Origin: Loxodes magnus
Lineage: Eukaryota; Ciliophora; Karyorelictea; Loxodida; Loxodidae
Assembly: GCA_946699065.1 (NCBI GenBank)
Contig: CAMPDV010001094.1
Location: 62,001-126,000 of the forward strand
DNA length: 64,000 bases
Reading direction: 5' to 3'
Shown: positions 48,061 through 61,859 of the stretch, piece after piece
Numbering within the stretch: position 1 is the first letter of the stretch
Layout: every line of letters starts with the position of its first letter
The notes under the pieces: model-generated
Told to the model about the DNA's origin: nothing
Seen by the model: the letters and a program-made list of their open reading frames with translations, nothing else
Databases searched by the model: none
Translations under genes and position numbers: made by a program

Positions 48061-48950
48061 ATGGAATCTTAAAATCTTGTTCCCGACTTTTTCTTGAGCA
48101 AAGAAGATAAAAAAGCTCTAGAAAAAAAGCAGGCATAAAAAAAGTATCAAAATCTTCAACTCCCCACTTACAAAACTAATAAAGAACCTAATAACTATAA
48201 TAAAAACCTCCTAAAGTAATAAAAAGAAAGGATTCTAATATAATAACAGGAAAAGAACTTCCATCAAAGATAATTAAAAAGGAAATCAATATTTAAAAGT
48301 TAGTATTTGAAATATCCAATCTCTAGGAAGAGATTAAAGTGCTTAAGTAGGAAAATTAAGAAATAAGAAACTTATTATCGCTTGGAAAAGATAACTTAGA
48401 GATTAGAATTATTAACTAAGAAAGGGAACTCAAAGCATATTGGAACATTTAAACTGAACATAGGTAAGAAACAGCAAGGCTTGGAAATATCGTATAAAAA
48501 CAAGAGTTGGAGTTTATTAAGCAAAAGAATATTAGCACAAACATAACTAATTAGACAAATTAGATGGAGATAGAATAAAAAGAGGTTATAAATCGAAAAC
48601 CAATCAGATAAGTAAGGAAGAAATGCTACTACTGTAAGAGTAAGTGACATTTGTACAAAAATTGCTAAAAAATTTAAGAATTTCAAGAAAAAATTTTGGC
48701 GTAAAGAATAAGAAAAATACTAGAGGCTCTATTGGAACTAGTATAGAGATATTTGCAGAAGAAAATGATGTGAAGTACCTTTTGAAATAATAAGAACAAG
48801 AAATCAAAGAAACTGAGAAGACCTTAGTGAAGATAATTTCATTAGATCAAGAATGATGAGAAGTGTTGCTGATAAAACAACTTATTTTAAACGGTGTCCA
48901 GATTGGCATTGTTGGACATTTTAATTTCATTATATAGGAAGAATTCTTAA
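48061..48950 (+). pseudogene. Gag-like zinc-knuckle protein 4, with frame changes
   Basis: The ATG at 48061 starts MESQNLVPDFFLSKEDKKAL. The main frame, offset by -1, reads a basic Pro/Gln-rich stretch, a strong coiled coil (EISNLQEEIKVLKQENQEIR), NQMEIEQ (the family motif) and a classical zinc knuckle CYYCKSKWHLYKNC (C-x2-C-x4-H-x4-C, Trp from TGA) at about 48624-48663. A further frame change is needed for the tail (NFIRSRMMRSVADKTTYFKR). An A_AAA_AAG heptamer sits in the start frame before the first change. Two frame changes favour a decayed copy. Confidence 0.6.
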
Positions 48951-49475
48951 TATTATAAAGGAAACTTAATAAAAGATTTTTATTATTTATTTGAAGTTAT
49001 TTACAGTCTTAAGAAATGTTTTTTAATCACAAGTGTCAATACAGAATACTCAATGATAAAGAAATCTCAAAAAATAAAGATTCTTTTCATCGAGCGACGG
49101 GAAGAACTGAAGGAAGAAAAAAGAATTACAAGTAGGAGAAGAAGAAATTCTTAGAGAAAGGAGAATTTTCAAGATATATAAACTTTTAAAATTTCTAGTC
49201 TAATGGTAAATTATATTTGAATTAAATGTTTTTAATTAATTTTTTGATTATAAAATAAACTAAAAATAAATAATGAATGCTAATATTACTTATATTTATT
49301 TTTAATTATTTATTTTGTCTAAATCTAATTTGTTTTTAATATTTTTAGCATTTAAGTTAATAATAGATTTAATAGTATATAATAACTTCTTTATAAAATT
49401 AAATATTTAAATTTAATAAATGATTAAATCAATCTTTTTATCATTTTATATAGATATAAATAAATAAACTTTATT

Positions 49476-49765
49476 ATAGATTGCGTAGCACTCTCGATGG
49501 TGCGGAGATATTTAAATTAATTTTATTTAAAGTGATTAAATTTCTCTTTGTAAGTTTCCTCAAGTGCTTCACATCTTTAGGAGATCTGACTTCAGGGTAT
49601 GGTCGGCGTGATGCACCAAGAGACCTAATCGTCTGGCATCTTTCAGTAACCGTTATTCAATGCCTCCAGTTCTTTCGTCTTGGCTCCTGCAAGATTCTTG
49701 TTCAGTTGGTTGCTCCTGAAGTACTTCTCTGTGAGTTAAGTTAATCTCAGCTGGAGGATTGTTGC
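49476..49765 (+). repeat. Lone hairpin end plus diverged island B
   Basis: gattgcgtagcactctcgat...gtgcgg is the hairpin-end core. The island behind it shares the cttggctcctgcaagattctt and tctcagctggaggattg blocks with 5296-5610. The middle is more diverged than in the long repeats. No RING-kelch gene follows, so it may be a solo or truncated element end. The 87-codon standard-code frame here is a by-product of the island. Confidence 0.6.
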
Positions 49766-51505
49766 TCCCTATTTAAAATATAGATAATAAATTTTAAATA
49801 ATGCTAAAAATAATTTAAAATTAAAGAAACTAAAAGAGTTAATAGTTATGCTACTATAAAGCTATAAAATTAGATTTATTGATATAGATTAATTTTAATT
49901 TTGCTTATATTTGATTTTAATATTTAGAACTTTCAAAAAATATTAGTTGATAAATATCAAAAATTTTGGTTAATAGTTTTATTATTATAATATTTGATTT
50001 AAAAGATGGTGATTAGTTTTGCTAAAGATAATTATAAATAAGTTGAAAAACTAGAATGATATTGAAATAATGTATTATTAAATATATTTAACTATAGTAT
50101 TCTTATATTTTAGCTTTATTTTTAGAAATATCCATTTCTTTATTGTTATTTCATCACTATTTTAAAAATAATTAAATAGCAATTCTAGTATTTTAAGCTG
50201 AACTAGAAAGCATTTTAATCGTAATATTATAGCTTATTTTAATATGATTTAAATTTATAAGATCTAAAGCTAAAATTAGAAAATTAACTATAAATTTTAA
50301 ATAAATAGAGATAAGATAGTATAGAATTATATACTTAATATAATAATTAAAATCTATATAAAATAAGTAAAAAATAATACTTTACTCATAAATAAAATAA
50401 AAGAGTTTCAATATTTAGAAATATTGGGACATACTTGTAATACTTATAACCTAGGCTATAAATATTGCAAATATGTTAAATATAAAAGTTTTATATTTGT
50501 CTATCAATTTTCTCTCTCTTTCTCTTGCTCTGATTTTATCAAATTTCTATTTTTCCAGCCTTTTTCTTGATTTTTATAAATATGATTAAAGTCGTTGGTT
50601 TCTTTAAGCACATCATCTTGTTCTTAAAACATTTCAACTCGCTTCTTTTACATTTTTTAATGAAATATTTTGATTAACTTGTCAATAATTTACTCATTAA
50701 ATAAAATATAATATTATGAATGTATATTTCAATTAACATTTATTTAAAAGTTTAAATTTACTATTAATTATCTAAAATATTTAGCTGATTAAGAGAAACA
50801 TTTAGTTTGTGTAATTAATTTTTAAATAATTTACAATAAAATAAAAACTAATCTTATGTTACTGAAAATTTAAATAATTAGAACTTATTATTTTGCAAAT
50901 TTTAAATTGCTATTAAAACAAGTTATTTTTGTAATTTATTATAATTTTTAATTTTCTGGATATCATATTATAAACTTTATAATTTGTATAATTATCGTTT
51001 TTACTCCTTTTTATCAAAGTTATAATTATTTACATTTATCTTTATACTTACTATATTTTGATGGTTTAATAAAAATTATTATTCTATTATATTAACACTA
51101 AACTTTTCTAATTATAAAGATTTCTAATAACTTACTTAAAAGAATTATATTAATGTTTTAAGAGTAATTATCTTTATCTTTATTTTTTATTTATTAAGAT
51201 AATTTCATCTTTAAATCGATTTTAAGACATTTTATTTAATTTAATTATCAATAATCACTTATCTCAAAGGTTAATTTTCTACTTATCAGATTTTTTAGTT
51301 ATGGAATTATTATAATTTTCATTTTTTCATATAGATCTAAAACTTTTATGCGTGAAATAGTTAATTTATGCTTTTAAAGATTTTTATCATTTTATCTATA
51401 AAATTTTTTTCTAAAGAAATAACTTAATTTAATTTAATTTTTAAATTAATCCTTTTTATTTAAATTTAATTTTAATAAAAAAACTTTTTACTTAAAAGCC
51501 TAAAA
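49766..51505. other. AT-rich region without recognisable gene
   Basis: AT-only DNA. It contains a CT-rich stretch near 50510-50530 (ctctctctttctcttgctct) but no motif or RNA fold that I can support. Confidence 0.45.
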
Positions 51506-51780
51506 ATAAGGACATGTTCATGCACTAATTGTCATACAGATGGTAATCACAGTTAACTCTGTTGAAGGATTAATCTTCACTGCCCAATCCCATGAACAAC
51601 AAATCCAGTGATACTCTGTAGTTTAATACAGACCGAGTATGGATTAAGCTTCGAGCATCCTTATCAAAGCCTTTACCGACCGAAAAATTAAATACTTCAC
51701 TCCAGGTAAGATTACCATACTATTAGCCAATGAACCTAAATTTCGAAGAACACTTGAATCCTATCAGCTCCATATTTATT
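51506..51780. other. Single-copy G+C-richer island
   Basis: The segment from ggacatgttcatgcactaat to atcctatcagctccat is sharply richer in G+C than both flanks and about the size of the SINE-like elements. It shares no long block with them, and no inverted ends or clear flanking duplication were found. It may be another short retroposon family present once in this window. Confidence 0.4.
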
Positions 51781-52096
51781 AATTAATCATTTTGATAACT
51801 ATAAATTTTTATTCTTTATATTTAATTTATAAAAAAGGTAAAATAAATAAATTAAATTCACTATTTTTCGGTACTTATTTTTAAGATTAAATTATTTATT
51901 TATCTTATTTGATAAATTAGCTCCAAACTTCCTAGAAGATAAATTTAAAATATTTATTTCTTTTATTCTTAATTTTGAAGGATTATTTCAACAACAATTA
52001 GTTTTTTTTGAAATTTTGCTTTTTTCATATCACTTATTAACATAACTATTTCTAAAAATAAAATAATTCTCACTTAATGTCATTTTTTCAATCTTT

Positions 52097-53360
52097 ATGG
52101 CTTAGGAAATTTGCAAGATAGAAGATTCAAAGCAATAAATTTCAGCTAATTTTCAAATATTTCTCATTTAGAAGTAAAATAGGATAAATTTTCTAAATTA
52201 AATAAATTGCATCAAATGAAAGCAAATAAAATCAGATGCTATTTTCGCACTATGATTTCAGATGATTAAAGAAATATTGAAAAATATAAAAAATTACTGA
52301 TTTAATGCAAATTTATCTAATTTGCTAGAAAAAGATTCTATGCTTTTGAAATAAAAATTACATCCCTTTGATCGATTATAAACTAGGATTCTTTAAGGAA
52401 TAAAATATAATGAATACAAGATTTTGAAATGAAACAAATATAGGAAAAAAAGGTTCGATATACTTCAGGGTTTCATGATCGATGATATTATATTGAGAAA
52501 AAATAAACAAAAGATGAAATTAATTTCAAACAAGATGATTTAAGACTCTCACCTATGAGAGAAATTTTTAAAATAGGTTAAAAGTATGAAGCACTAAAAG
52601 ATTTCTGATTGCAACTCATAGCAGTTAATAAGCTATGATTGGCTGAATAAAGAGGTGCTTGGCCTCCAGTAAGATGTTTAAAGCTGAAAAAATATAACAG
52701 TAAATTAATGGAAAAACTTGAAATAGCAGAGGAAATAGAATAGAAACTCATGATCTATGAAAGAAACCTTAGCACCTTCTAAAATATTTCAAAAAATCCA
52801 GAATAGCTATTTACAAAAAAAAACAATAGAAAAGAAAGAAATAAGATGTAGGATAGAAAAAATAGAAGAAAATAATTAAAAAATTCAGCATTAAATGGAA
52901 CAAAGTGAGTAATTAAGTAGTTCACAGATTTTATGAAGAAGAAGAATAAATATTAGATTTAATGCTAAATATAAATGCAAAGATATTACTCTGCAACTTT
53001 CTAACGCCTCTATGAATAAGAGCTAGAAATTTCACAACTTAAATAAAAGTTTTGAAATTACTAGAAGAAATGGAGAATAAAAAGGAGAGAAAACATCAAC
53101 TAAAACTAAAAAGAAAAAAATTTTTATTGCAACTAATTATGGAATATTTAAAAGAAAAAATAAAGTCCTATCTAGGCAAACGAATGAATCAAGAACCAAT
53201 TGATTAGCAAGGAGATAAGTTATAGAGACTTACAAACTTTTTATTTAGTCGCTAGATTAATCTAGAGATTTGCTGGAGGGGATGAAATACCTCAAAAAAT
53301 GTCAGCATTAAAATTATCGTGTCTTGTCAAATAAATTTCGAATAAATTATAAAAATAAAT
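52097..53360 (+). pseudogene. Unidentified coiled-coil-rich coding region, probably frameshifted
   Basis: From the ATG at 52097 one frame reads about 195 codons (MAQEICKIEDSKQQ, then KEILKNIKNYWFNANLSNLL and DRLQTRILQGIKYNEYKILK), with several TGA as Trp. Near 52650 the protein-like reading moves to another frame (KLKKYNSKLMEKLEIAEEIE, RLYEQELEISQLKQKFWN, then LQTFYLVARLIQRFAGGDEI near 53260). The charge pattern is typical of coiled coils. No zinc knuckle, RING or kelch is seen and no family is recognised. The frame change suggests decay. Confidence 0.4.
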
Positions 53361-53774
53361 TATACTTTATGACAATTTTATTTTTGATTTAGTAAAATTA
53401 AAATTTTAATAAAGTAAGACAAATAGTTAAAGAAAGTATAAAATTTATTAAACTAAAAGTTTAAAAAAATCACAGAAACTTAAAAAAAATTTTGAGGAAC
53501 TAATAAAATAATAATTTATATGATATTTCAAAAGAAAAAGACTAAAAGTGAAAATGAAGAAAAAATTGAATTTTTATAAAATTTTTTCTCTAATAAATAA
53601 TAAATAATAATTTTATCTTTAATCATATTTTTAAATATAAAAACAAAAAAAAATTAATTAAAAAAAATTAACGATAAATTGGACTTTATTTCCGAAGCTT
53701 GAAACAATTATTAATAAATACTTTTATAATCAAAGGTTAAAAATTTTATAGTTGTAAAAAAAAGTTAAAGTTTA

Positions 53775-53880
53775 AAAGCTTTGTGAAAGCCTTAGTAGTC
53801 AGCCATCTGACCTATTCTATCAGCTTGTCTCTATTAGTTTGTCTTGAATTCCTACTAGGCTTAGTTAGGCGGTGTAGCAC
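53775..53880 (+). repeat. ~106-bp segment inverted relative to 16518-16624
   Basis: Near-identical inverted copy of the segment upstream of gag-like gene 2. It ends in ggcggtgtagcac, which runs straight into the hairpin end of long repeat copy 3, so it marks the junction at which copy 3 was inserted or recombined. Confidence 0.75.
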
Positions 53881-55459
53881 CTCAGGCGGGCGCAGCTCTT
53901 TGATAAAGATTTTTAAAGTTAATAAAATTCCTTGCTGAAGTCTTCCACAGTGCTAGCATTCCCTTGTGAGTTTATTATAGGTCGCTATCGGAATGCTTCT
54001 CTAAGACCTTAGTATCTGGTATCTTTCATCATTAATACTACTTGATGCCTCTTCGATCTTGTCTTCTCTTCTCTTGGGTCCTAACAAGATTTTTGATTGG
54101 TTCTTCACCTATGGATACCTCCTGGTACCAGAGTTCAAGTTAGTTTGAGTTGGAGGATTGGCGTCTATTGATTTATACATAATAGTTTGAAAATATAAAA
54201 CTAATAAGTAGTAAGGATTATTATTTGGCTTAATTATTATATATAATTTGATTAATATTTTAGAATTATATTTGTATAAAGCGAAAGATTTAATAAAGAA
54301 ATATTAAAATTAATTATTTTTGTATCATTAAATTAAATGATTGTAAAAAATTAAAAATGTTACATTTTAACATAAATTTATTAAATTTTATAAATAATTT
54401 ACAAAATGGATTGAGTGGTAAATTTGATTTGAACTGAATAATATCTTAATTTTGGATTATTTATTGTTATCCTTAACTTATTTAGTTTGATATTAGATTT
54501 TTAGGATTTTATTGATTAGCATAGTTTTAATTTAACATCTTTAATTTATTTTCTGTATCTTATTCTATTTAAATAACAGTTTAAATTTGATAAAAGTTTT
54601 TACAATGAAGATACATTTCCTTTAATTAGATTAAAATATACAATTAATTTATTTAAATTATTAATCTTTCCTATTTTATTATTGTAGATCAACATTCATA
54701 GATTATTCTCATAGTTATAAAGAATATTTACCAAAAAGAGAATATTAAATAAAAAAATATGTAAATAGTTTTAATATATAAAAACTAAATTTTGCTAATT
54801 AAATATCTCAAATTATTATTTAAATTAAATAATATTATCAAAATTAAATCACTATTTACATTACAAAATAACTAGTTCAACTAACACTATTATACACTAG
54901 ATTATCAACATATCAATAACATATCAAATATCCAAATTACTAATTCCAAAAATACTATAAACATTTAATATACTATCTATATATACTTAAACTTATTTTA
55001 CATCTATTTACTTTATTTTTAAATATTATAATATTAATTATCAAATTGAATATATTATATTTAAATTTAATTAGTTAATATATTACAATTCTTAAATTAT
55101 TTACATAATTCATTTACTTTTATATATTTTTAGTGATTAAGTAAGTTATATAAACATATTAATTTAGTCTTAATATTAGATTATTTATTTGTAATAATTT
55201 TTTAATTTATCTTTTTATTAAGTTATCTTAAGACTCTTTATAATTTCTATTTAATATTAGTTATATATAAAATAGATTAAAAGAGAATATAAGGTAATAG
55301 ATGATAATATTTAAAGTAAGTAATAAATTATAAATAGATTAGTTACATTAGTATTAGAGGTAATATTAATAAGCTAGTTTATCATAGTAATAGTAATAAT
55401 CTAATCTAAACTGTTATATTTACACTTTTAGCTTTTACATTTATTAACTTTATAATAAA

Positions 55460-56824
55460 ATGTAAGTCATCTACCTATGCTAATACTGCTCTTATCCTTT
55501 TAACCTAACTAACGCTATTCCTACTGTCTTACCTTGTTCTCATACTTTCTGTAGCTTATGCTTAAAGACTTAGTACTATTTATAGAATCAAATCAGCTGC
55601 TGCATTTGTTATAAGGTATTTCACTTTAGATTTTAAGATTTACCTATAAATGATGAATGGGTAGAGATATTATAATAATAATAGGAGTAGATTAATATTA
55701 GAAAGTAATGCTAATAGAAATTAAATTAAATGAAGAAGTAAATAGATTAGAAGTAAAATAAAATTACTTAGATTCAATAAATAGTTAGCTACTAGTTTAT
55801 AAATTGCATATCTTCATAACATATTACAATGCTATCGTAATAGGAACTAAAGAATAACAATCGATATAATATTCAACTATAATCCTTAATTTCTATCACC
55901 TAAAAATGTTCCTCAAATACAATACAATAAATATATTAATAGATAAAATCTAAAATGACTTATTAGGGAAGTATTAAGCCAGTTATAAAATAAATAAGTT
56001 TAGCTGAGTAGAGAATAAAGGAAAGTAAATATATTCATTGATTTTAATGGGGTACTTAAATTCTTCGATTATTTAATATAGAAACAGAATAAATTTAAAA
56101 AGTTTAATTAAATACTAAAGTACCTAGTATTAGTAGAAGTATTGAATATAGAAATAAATTATATTTAGTTGGAGGAGAAATAAATAAATAAGGATTAAAA
56201 GATACTTGATAATTTGACTTTTAAGGAAATAGTAGAAAACTATCTAGTCTTAACTAAGGAAGATATTGATTTGGATTAGCAGCAGCTTAAGATTATATAT
56301 ATGTAGTAGGAGGAACTTTTGATTAAAGTAAACCTTTAAGAACAGTGGAAAAATAAAAGATAGGAAGTTAAAGTACATGATAATATTGTTCTTAGTTTCC
56401 TTTTGGAATAGTAAATTAGACATTAGCAGCAGATAAAGCAGAATAAAATATTTATTCGTTTGGAGGAGCAAACTAAAACGAATTAATTTTAAATGACATA
56501 TGAAAATATAATATATAGAGCGATATATGAAATAAATGTAATTTAAATCTTCCTGAAGCTGTTTGTGATCCTTTAGTATTATTTGAACCTCTAATTATAG
56601 TTGGAGGAGTAAAAAATCATTATAAAGAATTTTAAAGAAAGATATATAAAAGAAGCAATCAATAATGATAATAAATAGAATTTAAACATAACTCTTACAA
56701 TTTATCAGCATTTAAAACAAGAGATAGATTTGCTTATAATTTTATAGTTGATTTACCTAATCTTTTATTGTTGAGAGTTGACGTAGTAAACTTGGATTAC
56801 AAGACCATAAGAATAGAGTGATGA
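55460..56824 (+). CDS. RING finger - coiled coil - kelch protein, intact, in long repeat copy 3
   Basis: 453 codons run in one frame from the ATG at 55460 to TGA TGA (56819-56824). The RING (C7, C10, C26, H28, C31, C34, C46, C49) is identical to copy 1. The coiled coil and kelch parts differ at many positions (for example VPSISRS for VPSFSRS, GGEINKQG for GGQINKQG, GGTFDQSKP for GGNFDLSKT, GGANQNELI for GGSNQNAQI), yet the frame is preserved despite several indels. Trp is encoded by TGA in KDTW, STW, NDIWKY and SDIWNK. A preserved frame despite high divergence suggests selection on the protein. The function is inferred as for copy 1, with a different target likely. Confidence 0.9.
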
Positions 56825-59800
56825 ATGAAGTTAAAGAGATAAATATAATAAATTTAAAGTATTTTTTAATAATAAATATTATATTATAGTATTTTATAAG
56901 TTTGAATGATTTAGGTATAATAAGAAGTAATGATTATGTAATAATATTTTTAGAATGTTATATATTGTAAGTTGATTTAATGTTAGTCTGATAGTTAGAC
57001 AGTGATGGTGTTGATTGTAAGGGTTGATATAAATATATTTGATATAATTAAATATTGTGTAATTAGTAGAGACATATTAATATTAAGTAATGATGCACAT
57101 AATGATGTGCATAATGAATTTGAAAGTATGTTTTAATTTAGTATAAAATAAAAATATTTGAGTTTTAAAGTTGATGCTATCTACTTATGATTTAGTTATT
57201 ATATTATAGTTTAAAAGAATTATTTAAATAATAAAAATTTATAAAAAAGTGATCTAATAAACAGTTAGCTAAATTATTATCTTAAAAAGTTTATTATCTA
57301 AATAATACTAAAAATAAGCAAAAAGAATCTAATAATACATATAGATATAAATATTTATAGCTATTATATTACTTTAATAATTAAAGGTAAAAGTAAGTTT
57401 TAGTGATAAAATAATTCTTTATTGGATTAACAAAGATTAAAGTTAGAAAATATTTTATCTAAAACATATTAAATGTTGCTTTTGTCTAAATAGCTATTTA
57501 AATTCATTTTACTTATATCTTTTTTACTTAAGAAAAAGTAAAGACGAGTATTTTAAAAAGAGCATGAACAATGAAGTTATATAAATGCTCACAAAAAAGA
57601 AAATTTATAAGTGAAAATATTATGATTACTACTATATTGAGTGCTCTAAAGTTATATAATATATTATTAAGAAGCTTCTTTTTTAATAGATAGATAAACT
57701 TCTTGATAGTTTAATGAATTTCTTGGTGGATATTACGATAATTTAATTATAATTTAAATATCATTGATATGAAGTGTTATTAGCAATAATATTTCCTAAG
57801 CAGTATATAAAATTGTTTATAATTTCCCTAAAATAAAAGTTATTACGTGCACATAAAGATTCTATATTGATTACAATAAAGATTAAAATTAGCTCTGTTT
57901 TATAGTTAGAAAGAAATTAGTTGATAAGAAATTTGAATATGTTGATAAACATAAATGGTAACATTAAGCTATCTATTTATACATTAATATAAAGTAATTT
58001 TGTTGATGCTAATTGTATTATCTGAATATGATTAGATTTTTTGATAATAATAGGTTTATTTGAATATAAAAGGAATTAAAAAATAAACTAATTTAAATTA
58101 GTTAAAATATTTAATTTCTTAATTTATATCTAATTAAATAAATTAAACCATTATATACTCTTAAGTTTAAAACTTATATAATTATAAATTTTGGTTACAG
58201 ATAAGTTTTATTTAAATTATATAATATTATTTAGAGTATAAATTGAAGTAAGTAAAAAGGAACAATATTATTGATATTTAAATATATTTTAAATTAGAAT
58301 AAATGATTAAACTTTTAATTAAATAAATATAAATATCAGATATTTACAACACTATATCAAATTAATTATTTTAAGTAAATATACTATTTTAACTTATATC
58401 TACTATTTTTTAATCAATCCAAATAATCATATAATAATAATCAAATTATCAAATTATAATATACTCAAATTATATCCAAATTACATATAATTCATCATTA
58501 TTCAAATATATTATTACACTTAAATCAAACCATTTATTTTATACATTTTTTCCATATCAAATAGTCATCAATTCTAAAAAACATACTAATTTCAAATATT
58601 ATATCAACTCATTTTATTAATACCTCCAAATTATAATCATAGATCAAATTATAACCAAATTAATGCTTCATTATTTTAATATTAGAACCTACTTTTAAAT
58701 ATCATTCTTATACATATATAAATATAGTTATTATTTTTATTTAAATATGTATAGTTACATTTAATTTTAATAACAATACTAATTTATTTTTTAGTTTAAA
58801 TATTTTTATATCATCTATTTTATTTATGCTTTTTATAATAGTTTTTTAATTTAATTAGTTTATATATCTTTAACTTAAATTACACTTACAGTCATTTATA
58901 TATATCTTAATTAAAATTATTCTTTTAGTAATTTAAAATTAAATAGTATCATTTTTATATTATTATTTTAGATATTTATAGTTAATATTATCTAATTTTT
59001 TAAAGGAAAAAAGCATAGTTTTTGAAGTGTTTTGAAGTGAGAATACGAAACTTTAATATCAGAGTCATTAAATTGGTAAGTTTAGAGTGTTGAATTCGAT
59101 GAAATTTCATTATCTTGTTAAAACTAATGCTTTTAGTAAATTAGATTGCATACTCTGGTGTGCTTCGGTTGAAAAACGATTTAAAGAAAAGATGTTTTAG
59201 TTTTTTAGATTTGCTTGCGGAAAATTCTAATGAGAATTATTTTTAAGTGAAAGAAGAATCATATTCTTGCTGTTGTCTAAATTAAAATTTTCTTAGGAAG
59301 TACGTTAAGGCAGATTTAGTGTTTCATTAATAAAGTTTGCCATTTTATTTTATTAGTTAGTAAAGAATTTTTAAATTAAAGAAAGCTTTAAGCCATAGGT
59401 AATTAAATGTAAATAGCTTGATAAAATTAAGCGAAAGTTATCATAGCGAATTCTTTTAAATTTTCAGGATACCTCTATATTCTACTCTTATGTAATAAAG
59501 ATAAAATCTGACCATTACAATTTTAAGTTAATTATCTGGAAAAGCAATTTATAGATAATTTTATGATATCTTTGAACTTTCGTATTTATAGATTAGTTAA
59601 TTTTTTTATAATCTAAATAAGGATAAATTAAATAATAATATGAATTAGCTTTATAATTTTAATTATTTTTAAAGATATTAGCAAACAATTTCAATCAGAT
59701 AGAAGCTTTATATTAAAATAAAACTTCTTTTTAATTATTATATCATAATTTTCTATCAAATAACTATTTATAAATAAAAGTTAGTCTATGAAGAAATTAA

Positions 59801-60694
59801 TAAAAGCTACTAGTAATAAAACTTAAATTACTAGATCTAAGGAAACTAAATTTAGATATTCTTAAGATTAGATAAAATAAAAATTTTGTTTATTAAAATT
59901 TAGCTCCTTAAAGAGTATAATAATCTATTGAATTATTTTTAGAAAGTTAAATTTTAAATAGATAGAAATATTAGGAATTAAAAATTAATAATAGTAATGA
60001 TATAATAATAAATTAACCTCTTTTATATACTTCATCGATTAGATAAAAATAATAAAAACCTAAAAGTTAAGAATAACAATTTCTATTTATAGAAAACATA
60101 ATATTAAAAGACTCATTTAATAAATTATTTTTCATTTATTTGTTTAATTTAGATTTAATATTAGGGAATAAATTCCTTCTTTTTTCTTTGATAGCAATAA
60201 GAATTAAATTATGCAACAATAACAATTAATAATTATTAGAAATAAAGTTAATTTAAATTTTTAATTTCATAATCTTTTAAATCAAAAAATAGGAAAAAAT
60301 GCCAATCTATAGAAGAACACAATTTAAATATTTAGAAAGATAGATAGGAAATATTTTTTAGACATAAAATAAAAAAAGAATAAAAACCATAAATGAATCA
60401 TCAGATAATCCATTTAGTAAAATTTAAACTGATAAAGATATTAAAATTTCTAATTTGAAAAAAAAGTTTTACATTTTCAATAGCTTTGCGTAGAATCTTA
60501 TTTAAAATATTCTAAGATATTTATGAATTAAATAGCTAATAGCCTTTGCTAAAGTGTGAAATAAATATAAGAAAAATTAATCTCTTTATATAAAAATCAT
60601 ATAAATTTATTTCTTAATTGTAATTCATAGTAATTTTACTATGTTTCTTTATCCTTGAAAACTAGTAATTTCAAATTTTAATTTTTTTGCATTA

Positions 60695-61008
60695 ATTAAT
60701 TAATTTTAAACTAAAAGAGTTTTTGGATTGCAACTTCTTGAATTTAACGACCCCAACACTCCCTTCATGGGATAACGGGGATATCCTGTTGCTTTCGAAA
60801 AGCAGCTGCCAGGGAGCTCCATCGCTATGGGCAGCCAGGCTTCAAGCCCCTACCAGGAGTGGATAATCAAGAGGAAGGTGTTCCCTTGCAAAAGTTGACT
60901 TTGACCAGGGACTTTCTCAGCGACAGGAAAGGAACTTGTTCCTAGCCATAAAACCAGAAAGTATAATTCAGAAGGTCAATCTCAGCTCCCACCATCTTTT
61001 TAATTATC
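60695..61008 (+). mobile_element. SINE-like short retroposon, copy d
   Basis: Same 314-bp element and same 14-bp flanking duplication (60681-60694, 61009-61022) as copy b, at the equivalent place in long repeat copy 3. It was therefore copied with the repeat. Confidence 0.85.
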
Positions 61009-61859
61009 ATTTTTTTGCATTATATTCTGTTTTATATATATGATTAAGGCATAACCTTTAGATATTAATGTTATTGTGAATCTAAATTTATTTTAACATT
61101 ATAAATATTTTTATTCTTTATTATTTCAATAAATAAAGTGTTTTAAAGTGAAATTCTTTCATTTTTTACTCTAAGCAATTGAATAAAATTTGTTTATTTA
61201 TCTATAATTTATCTTTAAGTTTTCTCAAGCATTAAATATCGCCAAATTTTTATAAAATTTCCAATATTTAGACAAATCAAAATATAGATCTCAGATTATT
61301 CCTTATTTTCATTGATAAATTTTAAAATTTTTATTCTATCATACGAATAAAATGAATTTCAAGAAAAAAAATTTAATTTTTTCTTTTTAAAGTTTTGAAG
61401 CTTCAGACCATAATTATAATAATTTAATCTTAAATGATCAAAATACGTTTTCTAATTAAAGTCCTAAATTTAATATAGTTATCTATTTATTTTTTTAACA
61501 ATTTAGAGTTTCTCTTTTATTTTCTTTATTCTATGTCTTTTTTACCTTATAAAAAGCTAAAAATCAAATAATAAACTTGATCAAGCAATTTAATAAAAAT
61601 AATTGTTATTTTCTAAAGCTAAGAAAAATTATTTTAGCATTTGATTAACGAAATTAGTTAGTAGTTACTTTTTCTCTTGATAAAGTTATTTAATAGAGAA
61701 ATAGATTTTAAATATGCTTGTATTTACCATGAATATAACTAGATAAAATTAAATTATATTTCCATTACAGTAAGTTTTAGTCTTTCTACTTTAGAAATCT
61801 AAAAAACTAAGATTAATGCTAGCTAAATTTATAGAATATATCTATAGTTAATATTTGCT

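Noticed and set aside
48396..48807. Two overlapping minus-strand ORFs (96 and 67 codons)
   Set aside because: They lie antisense to the coiled-coil and zinc-knuckle part of gag-like gene 4, where the plus strand carries the CCHC motif.
588..61008. CRISPR array, bacterial operon or phage interpretation of the repeated islands
   Set aside because: The repeats are 300 bp to 11 kb and dispersed, the tRNAs and gene families are eukaryotic, and the genetic code is of ciliate type.
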